Shown here one piece after another: positions 16,312 through 25,434 of a DNA stretch of 64,000 nt. The position numbers and the translations under genes are program-made. Under the pieces are notes generated by a model. It did no database searches. It was not told the origin of the DNA and saw only the letters and a program-made list of their open reading frames with translations. The DNA is from CAWHJN01 sp963829705 (GTDB lineage: Bacteria > Bacteroidota > Rhodothermia > Rhodothermales > BA12): the NCBI GenBank assembly GCA_963829705.1, contig CAWHJN010000005.1:682001-746000 (forward strand), read 5' to 3'. Each line of letters opens with the position of its first letter. The first letter of the stretch is position 1.

Positions 16312-18981
16312 ATGCCTGCCTCCATCGCTTCCGCCATGCCCTCGGACACGTCTGTCCGCACCTCGTACGTCTACCGCTTCGGAGGCGGCACCGCCGACGG
16401 CGACGGCACGCAGAAACGCCTGCTCGGCGGCAAGGGCGCGGGGCTGGCCGAGATGTCGCGCATCGGGCTGCCGGTGCCGCCGGGCTTCACGATCTCCACC
16501 GAGGCGTGCGCCTTTGTGGCCGAGCACGAAGCGTGGCCCGATGGCCTCGACGAGCAAGTAGAAGCGGGGATCGCGTTCCTCGAAGAACAGCTGGGCCGCC
16601 GCCTGGGCGATCCTGCCCGCCCGCTTCTCGTCTCCGTCCGCAGCGGCGCGGCGGTGTCGATGCCGGGCATGATGGACACCGTGCTCAACCTCGGCCTGAA
16701 CGATGCTGTCGCCGCCGGGCTGGCACGCGAGACGGGCGACGAGCGCTTCGCCTACGACGCCTATCGCCGCTTTATCGACATGTTCGGCGATGTGGTGATG
16801 GGCGTGTCGCACGAGCACTTCGAGGACGCCTTCCAGCGCCTCAAAAACGAGCGCGGCGCGAAATCCGACACCGACCTCACCGCCGCCGACCTGCGCGAAC
16901 TCGTGGGGCGCTATCAGGCGCTCTACCGCCGTCATACGGGCTACATGTTTCCCGCCGATCCGCGCGAGCAGCTCCGCTTCGCCATCGACGCCGTCTTCGG
17001 CTCGTGGATGGGCGACCGCGCCGTCCGCTACCGGCAGATCAACGACATCCGCGGCCTCGTCGGCACCGCCGTCAACGTACAGGCGATGGTCTACGGCAAC
17101 ATGAGCCACGACAGCGGCACGGGCGTCTGCTTCACCCGTAACCCGTCCACGGGCGAGCCGCGCCTCTACGGCGAGTTTCTCGCCAACGCGCAGGGCGAGG
17201 ACGTGGTGGCCGGCATCCGCACGCCGCAGCCGATTTCCGAGATGGAAAGCGCGTTTCCCGAAGCGTACCGCGAACTCGTCGCCATCACCGAGAAGCTCGA
17301 AGAGCACTACCAGGACATGCTCGACCTGGAGTTCACCGTTCAGGACGGCACGCTCTACATTCTCCAGTCGCGCTCGGGCAAGCGCACCGGCGCCGCCGCG
17401 CTGCGGATCGCCGTGGACCTGGTGCGCGAAGGACTCGTGAGCGAGCGCCAGGCCGTTGCCAGACTCGTCGAGCCGCGGCACATTGATCAGCTGCTGCACC
17501 CGCGCTTTGCCAGCGTGCGGGGCGATAAAGCCCAGGTGATCGGTAAAGGCCTGCCTGCCTCGCCGGGGGCCGCCGTGGGCCGCGTCGTCTTCAACGCCGC
17601 CGACGCGGAGGCGTGGGCTGCGAAAGGCGAGGACGTCATCCTCGTACGCGTCGAGACGAGCCCCGAGGACGTGGGCGGCATGAACGCCGCGAAGGGCATC
17701 CTGACCTCGCGCGGCGGCATGACGAGCCACGCCGCCGTCGTCGCGCGCGGCTGGGGCAAGCCGTGCGTCGCGGGCTGCGGCGACATCATCGTGCATTACG
17801 AAACGCACTCGTTCGCCACCCCGACGGCAACCGTCCGCGAGGGCGACTGGATCTCCCTCGACGGCTCGACGGGCGAGGTCATACTCGGCCGCCAGCCGCT
17901 CGTCGATCCCGAGATCAGCGGTGACTTCGAGATCGTGATGGGATGGGCGGACAAGGTCAGGACGATGCGCGTGCGGACCAACGCCGACACGCCCGCCGAC
18001 GCCGAGAAAGCCGTCGCCTTCGGGGCAGAAGGCATCGGGCTGTGCCGTACCGAGCACATGTTTTTCGAGGGCGACCGCATCTGGTCGATGCGAAAGATGA
18101 TCGTGGCGCAGACCGACGACGAGCGCCGCGCCGCACTCGATGAGCTGCTGCCGCTCCAGCTCGAGGATTTCGCCGGCATCTTCCGCGCCATGAAGGGCCG
18201 CCCCGTCACCATCCGCCTGCTCGACCCGCCACTCCACGAGTTCCTGCCCAAAGAAACCGCCGAGCAGCAGACGTTGAGCGAAAAGGCAGGCCTCACGCTC
18301 GAAGAAGTCCACGAGCGCGCCGAGTTTCTGGCCGAGACCAACCCGATGCTGGGCCACCGGGGTTGCCGGCTGGGCATCACGTACCCGGCCATCACCGAGA
18401 TGCAGGCGCGCGCCATCGCCGAAGCCGTGCTGGTCGTGCGGGGCGAGGGCATCACTGTGCGTCCCGAGATCATGGTGCCGCTCGTGGGCACGAAGGCCGA
18501 ACTCGCGCACCAGCGCCGTGTCATCGAGCGCGTGCTCGACGAGGTGCTGGGCGAAATGCACACCGACGTGCTCGTGGGCACGATGATCGAGGTGCCGCGC
18601 GCGGCGCTGCAGGCGGGTGCGCTGGCCGAGGAAGCCGCCTTCTTCTCCTTCGGCACCAACGACCTCACGCAGATGGCCTTCGGCTTCAGCCGTGACGACG
18701 CCGGGACGTTCCTGCCCTCGTACACCGAGCGCGGCATCCTGCCCGACGATCCGTTCCAGACGCTCGACATCGAGGGCGTGGGCGAGCTGATGAAGATCGC
18801 CACCGAGCGCGGACGCGCCACGCGCCCGGACCTGAAGATCGGCCTGTGCGGTGAGCACGGCGGCGACCCCGCCTCGGTGGACTTCTGCGCCCGCCTCGGC
18901 CTCGACTACGTCTCGTGCTCGCCCTTCCGCGTGCCCGTCGCCCGGCTGGCCGCCGCGCAAGCAGCGCTTCGGCAGGCGTGA
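16312..18981 (+). CDS. ppdK: Pyruvate, phosphate dikinase
   Basis: An 889-residue PPDK, interconverting pyruvate, ATP and Pi with phosphoenolpyruvate, AMP and PPi. The N-terminal ATP-grasp domain begins at LLGGKGAGLAEM; GVCFTRNPSTGE is in the nucleotide site; the swivelling domain carries phospho-His473 in GGMTSHAAVVARGWGKPC; the TIM barrel carries SFGTNDLTQMAFGFSRDD and catalytic Cys846 in LCGEHGGDP. The length is standard. A second ATG eight codons in (16336) is an equally good start. It probably serves gluconeogenic or reversible glycolytic flux. Confidence 0.97.
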   Translation: MPASIASAMPSDTSVRTSYVYRFGGGTADGDGTQKRLLGGKGAGLAEMSRIGLPVPPGFTISTEACAFVAEHEAWPDGLDEQVEAGIAFLEEQLGRRLGDPARPLLVSVRSGAAVSMPGMMDTVLNLGLNDAVAAGLARETGDERFAYDAYRRFIDMFGDVVMGVSHEHFEDAFQRLKNERGAKSDTDLTAADLRELVGRYQALYRRHTGYMFPADPREQLRFAIDAVFGSWMGDRAVRYRQINDIRGLVGTAVNVQAMVYGNMSHDSGTGVCFTRNPSTGEPRLYGEFLANAQGEDVVAGIRTPQPISEMESAFPEAYRELVAITEKLEEHYQDMLDLEFTVQDGTLYILQSRSGKRTGAAALRIAVDLVREGLVSERQAVARLVEPRHIDQLLHPRFASVRGDKAQVIGKGLPASPGAAVGRVVFNAADAEAWAAKGEDVILVRVETSPEDVGGMNAAKGILTSRGGMTSHAAVVARGWGKPCVAGCGDIIVHYETHSFATPTATVREGDWISLDGSTGEVILGRQPLVDPEISGDFEIVMGWADKVRTMRVRTNADTPADAEKAVAFGAEGIGLCRTEHMFFEGDRIWSMRKMIVAQTDDERRAALDELLPLQLEDFAGIFRAMKGRPVTIRLLDPPLHEFLPKETAEQQTLSEKAGLTLEEVHERAEFLAETNPMLGHRGCRLGITYPAITEMQARAIAEAVLVVRGEGITVRPEIMVPLVGTKAELAHQRRVIERVLDEVLGEMHTDVLVGTMIEVPRAALQAGALAEEAAFFSFGTNDLTQMAFGFSRDDAGTFLPSYTERGILPDDPFQTLDIEGVGELMKIATERGRATRPDLKIGLCGEHGGDPASVDFCARLGLDYVSCSPFRVPVARLAAAQAALRQA

Positions 18982-18993
18982 GCGTGTGAGTAA

Positions 18994-19026
18994 AGACCCC
19001 AAGGGTTCTGAAAATCCTTGGGGTCT
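18994..19026. terminator. Hairpin between convergent genes
   Basis: An 11-bp perfect stem (AGACCCCAAGG, 18994-19004; CCTTGGGGTCT, 19016-19026) with an 11-base loop sits between the stops of ppdK and the DUF72 gene. It lacks a strong T-tract on either side, so it may be a weak bidirectional terminator or mRNA-end hairpin. Confidence 0.55.
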
Positions 19027-19038
19027 GGGCGTAGGGAT

Positions 19039-20091
19039 CTACCCCATGCGCTTCTCCTCCTCGTCCAGCACGCGGCTTGCGATGCGCTGGCCGAGGGCGG
19101 GGGAGTTGCCGTAGGCGCGGTTGTTCAGGATGAGGTTGAGCGCGGCGTCCTGCGCCTCGGCCTGGTACGTGAGCGCGACGGCGTCGAGCACCATCTTGTG
19201 AACGCCCTCGCTCTCGGCGAGCGCGGGCACGGGCTGCTCGAACGGGTAGGCCTGCGCGTACGCCTCGGCGTACTTGGTGCGGAGCGGCGTCAGCAGGCGG
19301 CAGACGGCGTTGCCGTCGGCGGCGGTGAAGCGGCCACCGGTCAGCTTCCACTGCTCGCGGAGGGGCGGGAGCCACGTCCAGTGGCTGAAAACGAAGCCGA
19401 TGCCGTTCTCGGCCAGCCAGTCGAAGTAGGGGGCCGTCAGCAGGTGCGGCGAGCGGAGTTCTACGTGGGGCTGCACGTCGCGTGGCACCTGAGCGAAAAA
19501 GCGGTCCAACTCGGCGACGTTTTCCTCCGGCTCGGGGCTGTCCTGCACGCGCGCGTACTCCTGCTCGAACAGCACGCCCAGCAGCCGTTCCTGGAGTAGA
19601 TCGCGGGCGGGTTCGTGGAAGCACCGCGTGTACGTATCGGCGTCGAGGAAATCGGGGTTGTCCTCGTACGAGACGTTTCCGCCCTTGCTGCGGCGCAGGC
19701 GGCGGGCGAAAAACGTCTGCGGCGCTTTGAGCAGGAAGAGCGCGTCGGGCGGGGCATGCTCGGCGTATTGCTGGAGGACGTACAGGTTGGGCGATGCCTT
19801 GCCGTCGCGTTCGAGGAGCGGGCGGTAGAAGGTGAAATCCAGTTCGAGCACGCTGAAATGCGCGAAGTAGTCGGCCACGCTCTCGACGGGCAGCATCTTT
19901 TCCTCGAACGCCTGCCCGCCCAGCTTCTTGGTGCGCGTCGTCACCTGCGTAGCCCACGTCTCCTCGGGGTAGATCTGCCCCAGCCAGCCCGCGTAGCGAT
20001 CGGAGGCCGTGCCCACGCGCAGGTGCGGATGCACTTCACGGAAGTCGTACGCGGCGACGAGCGCGCGCTGTTCGTCGAAGGGAGATTCCAT
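19039..20091 (-). CDS. DUF72 (YecE-like) family protein
   Basis: A 350-residue protein with the DUF72 TIM-barrel signature: LRVGTASDRYAGWLGQIYP at residues 24-42, EEKMLPVESVADYFAHF, LELDFTFYRPL, FLLKAPQTFF near residue 118, and the barrel-end strand FSHWTWLPP. Family function is not settled. The start at ATG 20091, after an ACC leader, fits the family. It is convergent with ppdK and followed upstream by the LPG-type membrane protein gene 115 bases away. Confidence 0.85.
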   Translation of the reverse strand: MESPFDEQRALVAAYDFREVHPHLRVGTASDRYAGWLGQIYPEETWATQVTTRTKKLGGQAFEEKMLPVESVADYFAHFSVLELDFTFYRPLLERDGKASPNLYVLQQYAEHAPPDALFLLKAPQTFFARRLRRSKGGNVSYEDNPDFLDADTYTRCFHEPARDLLQERLLGVLFEQEYARVQDSPEPEENVAELDRFFAQVPRDVQPHVELRSPHLLTAPYFDWLAENGIGFVFSHWTWLPPLREQWKLTGGRFTAADGNAVCRLLTPLRTKYAEAYAQAYPFEQPVPALAESEGVHKMVLDAVALTYQAEAQDAALNLILNNRAYGNSPALGQRIASRVLDEEEKRMG

Positions 20092-20206
20092 GGTGGTACG
20101 GGGTACGGAGGGTACAGAAAGGGCAGAGGACGAGCAGGTGCGAAGGTCAGTTTACCGGTGCTTTTACGCGTGCCCGGTACCTCGAACCCCGCACTCGACC
20201 TTTCCT

Positions 20207-21379
20207 TCAGGCTTGCTCCTCAACGGGCGCGTGTACGTCGGCGAGGGCGGGCGGGCGCGGGGGCGGGGCCACGGGGGCGGCCTCCTCGGCGCGCCGCGCG
20301 GCCTGCCGCTGCCGCGCTTGCCGCACGCTGTGCGCCGACAGGTAGAGCCCCAGCAGCACGAACAGGTAGTAGCCCATCACACGCCACACGACGAGCGTGG
20401 GCACGACGAGCGTTTCGGGCATCATCGGGCCGAGGAAGGCGGCGTAGAAGCCTTCGATGCCGCCCGCCGAGCCGGGCGTGGGCATGATGAGCGAGCCCAG
20501 CGTCATCGCCATCGAGCGGACGAAAAAGAGCAGCTTCTCCAGACCCGGAAATACGCTCCACACGATGAAGACGAGCATCGCGTAGCGGGCGAGCCACGAG
20601 GCCGTCGTGAGCAGGAAGCCGTTGAGGTAAAAGCCGACGCCGCGCGAGCGCAGCAGCGTGGCCCGGCGGCGGAGCTGGCGCATCTCCGTCGTGACCTTCT
20701 CCTCGAAGCGGCGCAGCCACTTGTGGCGGCACACCCACTGCGCGGCGGTTTCGAGCCAGTCCGGGCGGCGCAGCATGGTGTAGGCGAAGAGCACCGTCCA
20801 CCCGAGCATCCCCGCGAAGTACGCCATCAGCGTCCACATCCCCACGCGCCCGATGCTGTCGGGAAAGACGGGCGCGACGAGCGCGACGGCGATGATGACG
20901 AGCACGCTCAACGCCGTCCAGAACTGGTCGAGCAGCATCGAGAAGAGCAGAATCGCGTAGGATTCGCCCACAGGGATGTCGGCGTCGCGGGCGACGTAGA
21001 CCGCCGCGAAGGGCCCGCCGCCGATGGCGGAGGGTGTCACGTTGGAAAAGAAATCCCACGAGAGCTGCCCGCGCAGCGATGCCATGAACGAGAGCCGCCC
21101 CTGGGCCACGTACTGCAAGCGCCACGCGCCGAAGAGCACGCGCAGGCCCAGCATCAGCACGGCGAGGGCCATCAGGCCGTAGTGCATCTGGCTCATCGCC
21201 TGCACGGCCGCCCGGCCGTCGAAGTCGGTGACGATGCCGATGATGGCGATCACGACGAGGCTGAGGGCGAGCGACCAGCCTACTTTACGCAGCGAAATAC
21301 CGCTGCCGGTGTCGGGCGCGGGAGGCAGCGCCTTCGGGGGATCGAAGGCCAACGGCTCGGCAGGTGGGGACGGACGCAT
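20207..21379 (-). CDS. Flippase-like membrane protein (lysylphosphatidylglycerol synthase TM family)
   Basis: A 390-residue protein of the UPF0104/LPG_synthase_TM family with about eight membrane spans, from GWSLALSLVVIAIIGIVTDF (about 34-53) to VVWRVMGYYLFVLLGLYL (about 338-355). The family core SNVTPSAIGGGPFAAVYV and PTPGSAGGIEGFYAAFLG are both present. The soluble lysyltransferase domain of MprF is absent, so this is the stand-alone flippase-like form, sometimes linked to lipid or glycan transport. The cytosolic ends are proline-rich. Its start lies 27 bases past the stop of the HIT gene, so the two may be cotranscribed. Confidence 0.9.
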   Translation of the reverse strand: MRPSPPAEPLAFDPPKALPPAPDTGSGISLRKVGWSLALSLVVIAIIGIVTDFDGRAAVQAMSQMHYGLMALAVLMLGLRVLFGAWRLQYVAQGRLSFMASLRGQLSWDFFSNVTPSAIGGGPFAAVYVARDADIPVGESYAILLFSMLLDQFWTALSVLVIIAVALVAPVFPDSIGRVGMWTLMAYFAGMLGWTVLFAYTMLRRPDWLETAAQWVCRHKWLRRFEEKVTTEMRQLRRRATLLRSRGVGFYLNGFLLTTASWLARYAMLVFIVWSVFPGLEKLLFFVRSMAMTLGSLIMPTPGSAGGIEGFYAAFLGPMMPETLVVPTLVVWRVMGYYLFVLLGLYLSAHSVRQARQRQAARRAEEAAPVAPPPRPPALADVHAPVEEQA

Positions 21380-21406
21380 AGATCGCGGATAACGAACCGC
21401 TGGGGC

Positions 21407-21925
21407 TTAGGATTCAGCCTCCGGGCTTTCCGCTGCGAGGACTTCGCGGAGCCGCCGGTACGTCTCGCCGAGGGCCTCGGGCACGACGCGCGCCTCGGCC
21501 ACGGTGGTCATAAAATTCGTGTCGCCGTGCCACCTCGGCACGACATGGACGTGCAGGTGGTCGGGCACGCCCGCGCCGGCGGCCTTGCCGAGGTTCATCC
21601 CCACGTTGAAGCCGTGTGGCGCGAAGGCGGCACGCAGCCACCCGATGCAGTGTCGCGTCGCGCGGGCAATCTCGACGGCCTCGTCGTCGGTGAGGGCGTC
21701 GTAGTCGGACACGGCGCGGTAGGGGACGATCATGAGGTGGCCGTTGGTGTACGGATACCGGTTGAGGATGACGAACACGGTGTCGCCGCGCCACAGGATG
21801 AGGGTGGCCTCGTCGTCGCCCGACTCCGCGAGGCGAGTGAAGAGCGTCTGGTCATCGTGGGCGTCGCCTTCGTCGTCGGAAGAGGCGATATGCGCGGCCC
21901 GCCACGGGCTCCACAACCGATCCAT
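21407..21925 (-). CDS. HIT-family nucleotide hydrolase/Ap4A phosphorylase-like
   Basis: A 172-residue HIT protein. It starts MDRLWSPWRAAHI, like the family that includes Ap4A phosphorylases, contains VILNRYPYTNGHLMIVPYR (about 52-70), and ends its core with the catalytic HLHVHVVPR (His triad at 123, 125, 127). It probably cleaves dinucleoside polyphosphates or AMP adducts. The ATG at 21925 begins the conserved N-terminus. It is the first gene of a likely pair with the flippase-like gene downstream. Confidence 0.92.
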   Translation of the reverse strand: MDRLWSPWRAAHIASSDDEGDAHDDQTLFTRLAESGDDEATLILWRGDTVFVILNRYPYTNGHLMIVPYRAVSDYDALTDDEAVEIARATRHCIGWLRAAFAPHGFNVGMNLGKAAGAGVPDHLHVHVVPRWHGDTNFMTTVAEARVVPEALGETYRRLREVLAAESPEAES

Positions 21926-22130
21926 GCACCTGAAACGTGAGTGAAGGCGCTGCACGCCGCGCCGCCGCACGGGGTTTCCACACGCAGGTGCGGAGCCGGG
22001 GCACGGCGAGGCCGTTTGCTGGTTGGTTGGGTTTGCTGAGGGTTGGTTTGTTAACAGATGCGATCCATCGACCATCCCAACCCACAAATCACCTCCTCCG
22101 AAATCCAAATTCCCACCTCCGAAATTCCCC
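21926..22130. other. G/T-rich then A/C-rich divergent spacer
   Basis: A 205-base region between the divergent HIT and prfA genes. Bases 22010-22050 are rich in GGTTGG/GGTTTG words and 22075-22130 in AATCC/ACCTCC words, of lower GC than the surroundings. The string ACCCACAAATCA at 22081-22092 recurs, on the opposite strand, in the spacer upstream of floA. Confidence 0.5.
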
Positions 22131-23240
22131 ATGAACCGTGCCCGCTTCGACGCCATCCTCGACCGCCACCGCGCCGTCACCGAAAGCCTGATGCAGCCCG
22201 ACGTGGCGGCGGACGTGGCACGCATGGCCGACTTGGGCCGCGAGCACGCCGAACTGTCGGGTGTCGTCGAGGCCATCCGGGCGTGGGAAGCGCTCGAAGA
22301 CGAGCGCGCCGACCTCGTCGCGATGACGCGCGAGGAACCCGACGATGACGTCGTCCAGATGGCGTATGCCGACCTCGAGCGCGTCGAGAAAAATCTCGAA
22401 CGCGCCGAGGCCGAACTGCGCCGCCTGCTCGTGCCCCGCGACCCCGCCGACGCCCGCGACGCCATCGTCGAGATCCGGCTGGGCACGGGCGGCGACGAGG
22501 CGGCGCTGTTCGCGGGCGACCTCTTCCGCATCTACGAGCGCTTCGCCGAACTCCAGGGGTGGAAAATCGACGTGTTCGATTCGTCGCCGGGCACGCAGGG
22601 CGGTTTCCGCGAGGTCGTCTTCGCCCTCAAAGGCAACGGCGTCTACGGCATGATGAAGTTCGAGAGCGGCGTCCACCGGGTGCAGCGCGTGCCGTCGACC
22701 GAGTCGCAGGGGCGCATCCACACGTCGGCGGCGTCGGTGGCGGTGCTGCCCGAGGCCGAGGACGTCGACCTTTCCATCCATCCGTCCGACCTCCGCATCG
22801 ACACGTACCGGTCGAGCGGCGCGGGTGGGCAGCACGTCAACACGACCGATTCCGCCATCCGCATCACGCACATCCCGACGGGCGTGGTGGTGACGTGCCA
22901 GGACGAGCGCAGCCAGCACAAAAACAAGGACAAGGCCATGCGCCTGCTCCGCTCGCGGCTGTACGAGGCCGAGCAGGAGCGGCTGCGTCAGGAGCGCGAC
23001 GCCGCCCGCCGCGTGATGGTGTCCACGGGCGACCGCTCGGCCAAGATCCGCACGTACAACTTCCCGCAGGACCGGGTGACGGATCACCGCCTGGAGGGCG
23101 ACCAGAAAAACCATCCCCTCCGCTCCATCTTGGATGGCGCGTTGCTGCCCATCATCGAAGCGCTGCGTACCCAGGATACCGCCACCCGGTTGGCACAGGA
23201 GGGGGAAAGTGGGAACGCGGAGGTCGGAGCGCGGAAGTAG
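22131..23240 (+). CDS. prfA: Peptide chain release factor 1
   Basis: A 369-residue class-I release factor that reads UAA/UAG and releases the peptide from the ribosome. The RF1 hallmark RVPSTESQGRIHTSAA and the catalytic GGQ (Gly232-Gly233-Gln234 in SSGAGGQHVNTTDSAIRI) are intact. The ATG at 22131 follows a TTCCCC leader and begins the normal RF1 N-terminus. The last dozen codons (ESGNAEVGARK) and the stop are encoded by a copy of the dispersed GGAA-rich repeat, so the extreme C-terminus is probably an add-on. A PrmC methylase gene is not adjacent. Confidence 0.97.
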   Translation: MNRARFDAILDRHRAVTESLMQPDVAADVARMADLGREHAELSGVVEAIRAWEALEDERADLVAMTREEPDDDVVQMAYADLERVEKNLERAEAELRRLLVPRDPADARDAIVEIRLGTGGDEAALFAGDLFRIYERFAELQGWKIDVFDSSPGTQGGFREVVFALKGNGVYGMMKFESGVHRVQRVPSTESQGRIHTSAASVAVLPEAEDVDLSIHPSDLRIDTYRSSGAGGQHVNTTDSAIRITHIPTGVVVTCQDERSQHKNKDKAMRLLRSRLYEAEQERLRQERDAARRVMVSTGDRSAKIRTYNFPQDRVTDHRLEGDQKNHPLRSILDGALLPIIEALRTQDTATRLAQEGESGNAEVGARK

Positions 23241-23250
23241 AGGAAAGAGC
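23205..23250 (+). repeat. GGAA-rich dispersed repeat overlapping the prfA 3' end
   Basis: Reads GAAAGTGGGAACGCGGAGG, then TCGGAGCGCGGAAGTAGAGG. The 14-mer CGCGGAAGTAGAGG recurs exactly (minus strand) at 61.2 kb. The first 36 bases are translated as the tail of prfA. Confidence 0.7.
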
Positions 23251-23392
23251 GAACGCTGAGGTACGAGTGCCATGCTTCGCGCCCCGCACGACGTCCTGTT
23301 CTGCTGCTCCCATCGGTACAGCCTCGTCACGAAGCGGGCGGCGCGGTCTACCGGAGCTCGCGTTGCACGGGCGAACCCCAGCCCACACGACG

Positions 23393-23599
23393 ATGAAAGA
23401 CGAAGAAGACGACGGCAACCGCGCCCCCGACCACAGCCCGTACGTGGGCACCGACCCGATGGAAGCGCCGCAGGAAGGCGTCCACAAAGAGCACGTTCAC
23501 CTGGACCGCGAGAAAGTCCGCGAGCACGACGCCGAGCAGGCGCGCGACGCGGCCCACGAGACACCCGAGGAACGCGCGCACCGCATCGAAAACTCCTGA
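23393..23599 (+). CDS. Small acidic hydrophilic protein, unknown
   Basis: I do not recognise this 68-residue protein. It is very hydrophilic, rich in Asp, Glu and His (DPMEAPQEGVHKEHVHLDRE), with no membrane segment or signal and a predicted helical, probably disordered C-terminal half. It follows prfA on the same strand and runs convergent to the epimerase gene. Codon third positions are GC-rich, which favours a real gene, but no homologue comes to mind. Confidence 0.5.
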   Translation: MKDEEDDGNRAPDHSPYVGTDPMEAPQEGVHKEHVHLDREKVREHDAEQARDAAHETPEERAHRIENS

Positions 23600-23615
23600 C
23601 GCGCTGCCTGCCGGT

Positions 23616-24602
23616 TCAGCCGAACACCTCGGCGAGGTGCGCCGCCGTCTCGGAAAACGGGCGGAACGAGCAGCCCAGCTCTTCGACGGCGCGGCGGTTG
23701 CTGTACGTGTAAAACGCCGACAGCGTGCGGGCGCGCTCGCGCGTGATGAGCGGCGCGCGGCCTGTGATGGCACCGAGACCCTCGCCCAGCGTGCCCAGCG
23801 CGAGCGCCAGCCGGGGCGAGAACGTGCGCGTCGGTGGGGCCGCGCCGAACGCCTCGGCGAGCGTGTCGAGGATGGCCCGCCACGACAGGTTTTCGCTGCC
23901 GAGGAAGTAGCGCTCGCCCGTCCTGCCGTGCTGCATGGCACGCAGGTGCCCATCTACTACGTCGCGCGCGTCCACCACATTTGTGCCGCCGGTGGGAACG
24001 GCAGGCAGCTTGCCGTCGCGGATGCGCTCGGCGATCTGAACGGTGTTTTCCCCCTCGCGCCCTGCGCCGAAGATGAGGGCCGGGTTGACGATCACGGCGT
24101 CCAGCCCTTCGGCGATGCCGCGCTGCACTTCGAGTTCGGCGAGGTACTTGGACGTCGCGTAGGCCGAGTTGAGGGGCGACGCCGACCACACGGCGGTCTC
24201 GTCGAGGGGACCCGGCGTGCCCCCGGCAGGACGCCCGAAAGCGGCCATGCTGGACGTGTGTACGAGCCGCGCGACGCCCGCGCGCAGGGCGGCATCGACG
24301 ACGTGGGCCGTGCCGCGCACGTTGACTTCGGTGAGGAATTCGTCTTCGCCCCTGCGCCCGTCGCCCAGCGCGGCAGCGACGTGGTAAACGTGCGTGACAC
24401 CGTCGAAGGCGTCGGCGAGGGAAAGCGGATCGGTGACGTCGCCGAAGATGTGCTCCACCCGGTGCTGTACGTCGCCCAGCAGGTCGAGGTTGGAACGCTG
24501 GCGGCGGAGGATGCGGACGGGTTGCTCGCGCAGAACGAGCTGGCGGGTGAGTTCGGAGCCGACGAGGCCCGTCGCACCCGTGACGAGGACGAGAGGATAC
24601 AA
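23616..24602 (-). CDS. NAD-dependent epimerase/dehydratase (extended SDR)
   Basis: A 328-residue extended short-chain dehydrogenase. The NAD-binding motif is VLVTGATGLVG (Gly9, Gly12, Gly15 from the chosen start), the active site is SSMAAFG plus YATSKYLAELEVQ (Tyr and Lys of YxxxK), and NPALIFGAGR is the typical NPxxIxGxG loop. It probably acts on a nucleotide sugar or a related ketone; the substrate is unknown. The TTG at 24602 was chosen because the Rossmann strand begins three residues later; the frame is open further upstream (GTG 24680), so the start is uncertain. Confidence 0.85.
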   Translation of the reverse strand: MYPLVLVTGATGLVGSELTRQLVLREQPVRILRRQRSNLDLLGDVQHRVEHIFGDVTDPLSLADAFDGVTHVYHVAAALGDGRRGEDEFLTEVNVRGTAHVVDAALRAGVARLVHTSSMAAFGRPAGGTPGPLDETAVWSASPLNSAYATSKYLAELEVQRGIAEGLDAVIVNPALIFGAGREGENTVQIAERIRDGKLPAVPTGGTNVVDARDVVDGHLRAMQHGRTGERYFLGSENLSWRAILDTLAEAFGAAPPTRTFSPRLALALGTLGEGLGAITGRAPLITRERARTLSAFYTYSNRRAVEELGCSFRPFSETAAHLAEVFG

Positions 24603-24777
24603 CAGAACGAGGTGGTGGAAGGACCTCGATGATACACGCAGCCGCCGGGCGCGGGACAGTCTGCAAGCAGATCCCGTCACGCTGCTTCACGCATTATTGA
24701 CGCCCTTCGCCCGCCCCCACGCGAAGGAACCGCGCCCGCGCGTTCCGTTCATCCTCCCCCTTCACCCTCCATTCCCC

Positions 24778-25434
24778 ATGCGCCTGCTTCTCGTGATCGT
24801 TTTGAGCCTGGCTGCGAGCCATCTGTCCGCGCAGCCCGTTCCCGAGGTGCGGATTGCCGCGGTGAAGTATGAGGGCGGTGGCGACTGGTACCAGGCGCAG
24901 TCGCCCCTGCCCACCTTTCTCCAGTACGTGCGCGCAAACACGCTCATCCCCGTCGCCGCGCAGGCGGACGTGGTCGATCTGAGCAGCGACCGGCTGTTTC
25001 TCTACCCGCTGCTCGTGCTCTCGGGCCACGGCAACATCCGGCTGACGGCAGACGAGGCGATCCGGCTGCGCCGCTACCTCGAACAGGGCGGCTTCCTGCT
25101 CATCGACGACGATTATGGCCTCGATGCGTACGTGCGCCGTGAGATGGAGAAGGTCTTTCCCGACCAGCCGTTTGCCGAGCTTCCGCACGACCACCCCGTG
25201 TACCGCTCGCACTTCACCTTCGCCGACGGGCCGCCCAAAACGCACGAGCACGACGGCAAGCCGCCGCAGGGCTTCGGGCTGTTCCACGACGGGCGGCTGT
25301 GCGTGCTCTACCTCTACGAATCCAACATCACCGACGGCTGGGAGCCGCCCGACGTCCACCACGACGCGCCCGCCGTCCGTGAGGCCGCGCTCCGCATGGG
25401 CGTCAACGTGCTTGCCTACGCGCTGACGAACTAG
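24778..25434 (+). CDS. Exported DUF4159 protein
   Basis: A 218-residue protein with a signal peptide (MRLLLVIVLSLAASHLSAQ) and the DUF4159 fold, a glutamine-amidotransferase-like domain: IAAVKYEGGGDWYQ, then YPLLVLSGHG, RRYLEQGGFLLIDDDYGLDA, and VYLYESNITDGWE-like LYESNITDGWEPPD near the end. Its biochemical role is unknown; in Bacteroidota it often travels with MoxR/DUF58 genes, which are not seen here. The ATG at 24778 follows a CCATTCCCC leader. The stop overlaps the stop of the convergent CorC-type gene by 3 bases. Confidence 0.88.
   Translation: MRLLLVIVLSLAASHLSAQPVPEVRIAAVKYEGGGDWYQAQSPLPTFLQYVRANTLIPVAAQADVVDLSSDRLFLYPLLVLSGHGNIRLTADEAIRLRRYLEQGGFLLIDDDYGLDAYVRREMEKVFPDQPFAELPHDHPVYRSHFTFADGPPKTHEHDGKPPQGFGLFHDGRLCVLYLYESNITDGWEPPDVHHDAPAVREAALRMGVNVLAYALTN

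Noticed and set aside
16159..19002. A 900-codon frame antisense to ppdK
   Set aside because: Shadow of a fully conserved PPDK reading frame; no motif or start signal of its own.
20009..21940. A 640-codon plus-strand frame opposite the flippase-like and HIT genes
   Set aside because: It crosses two well-supported minus-strand genes and has low-complexity His/Arg/Glu composition.
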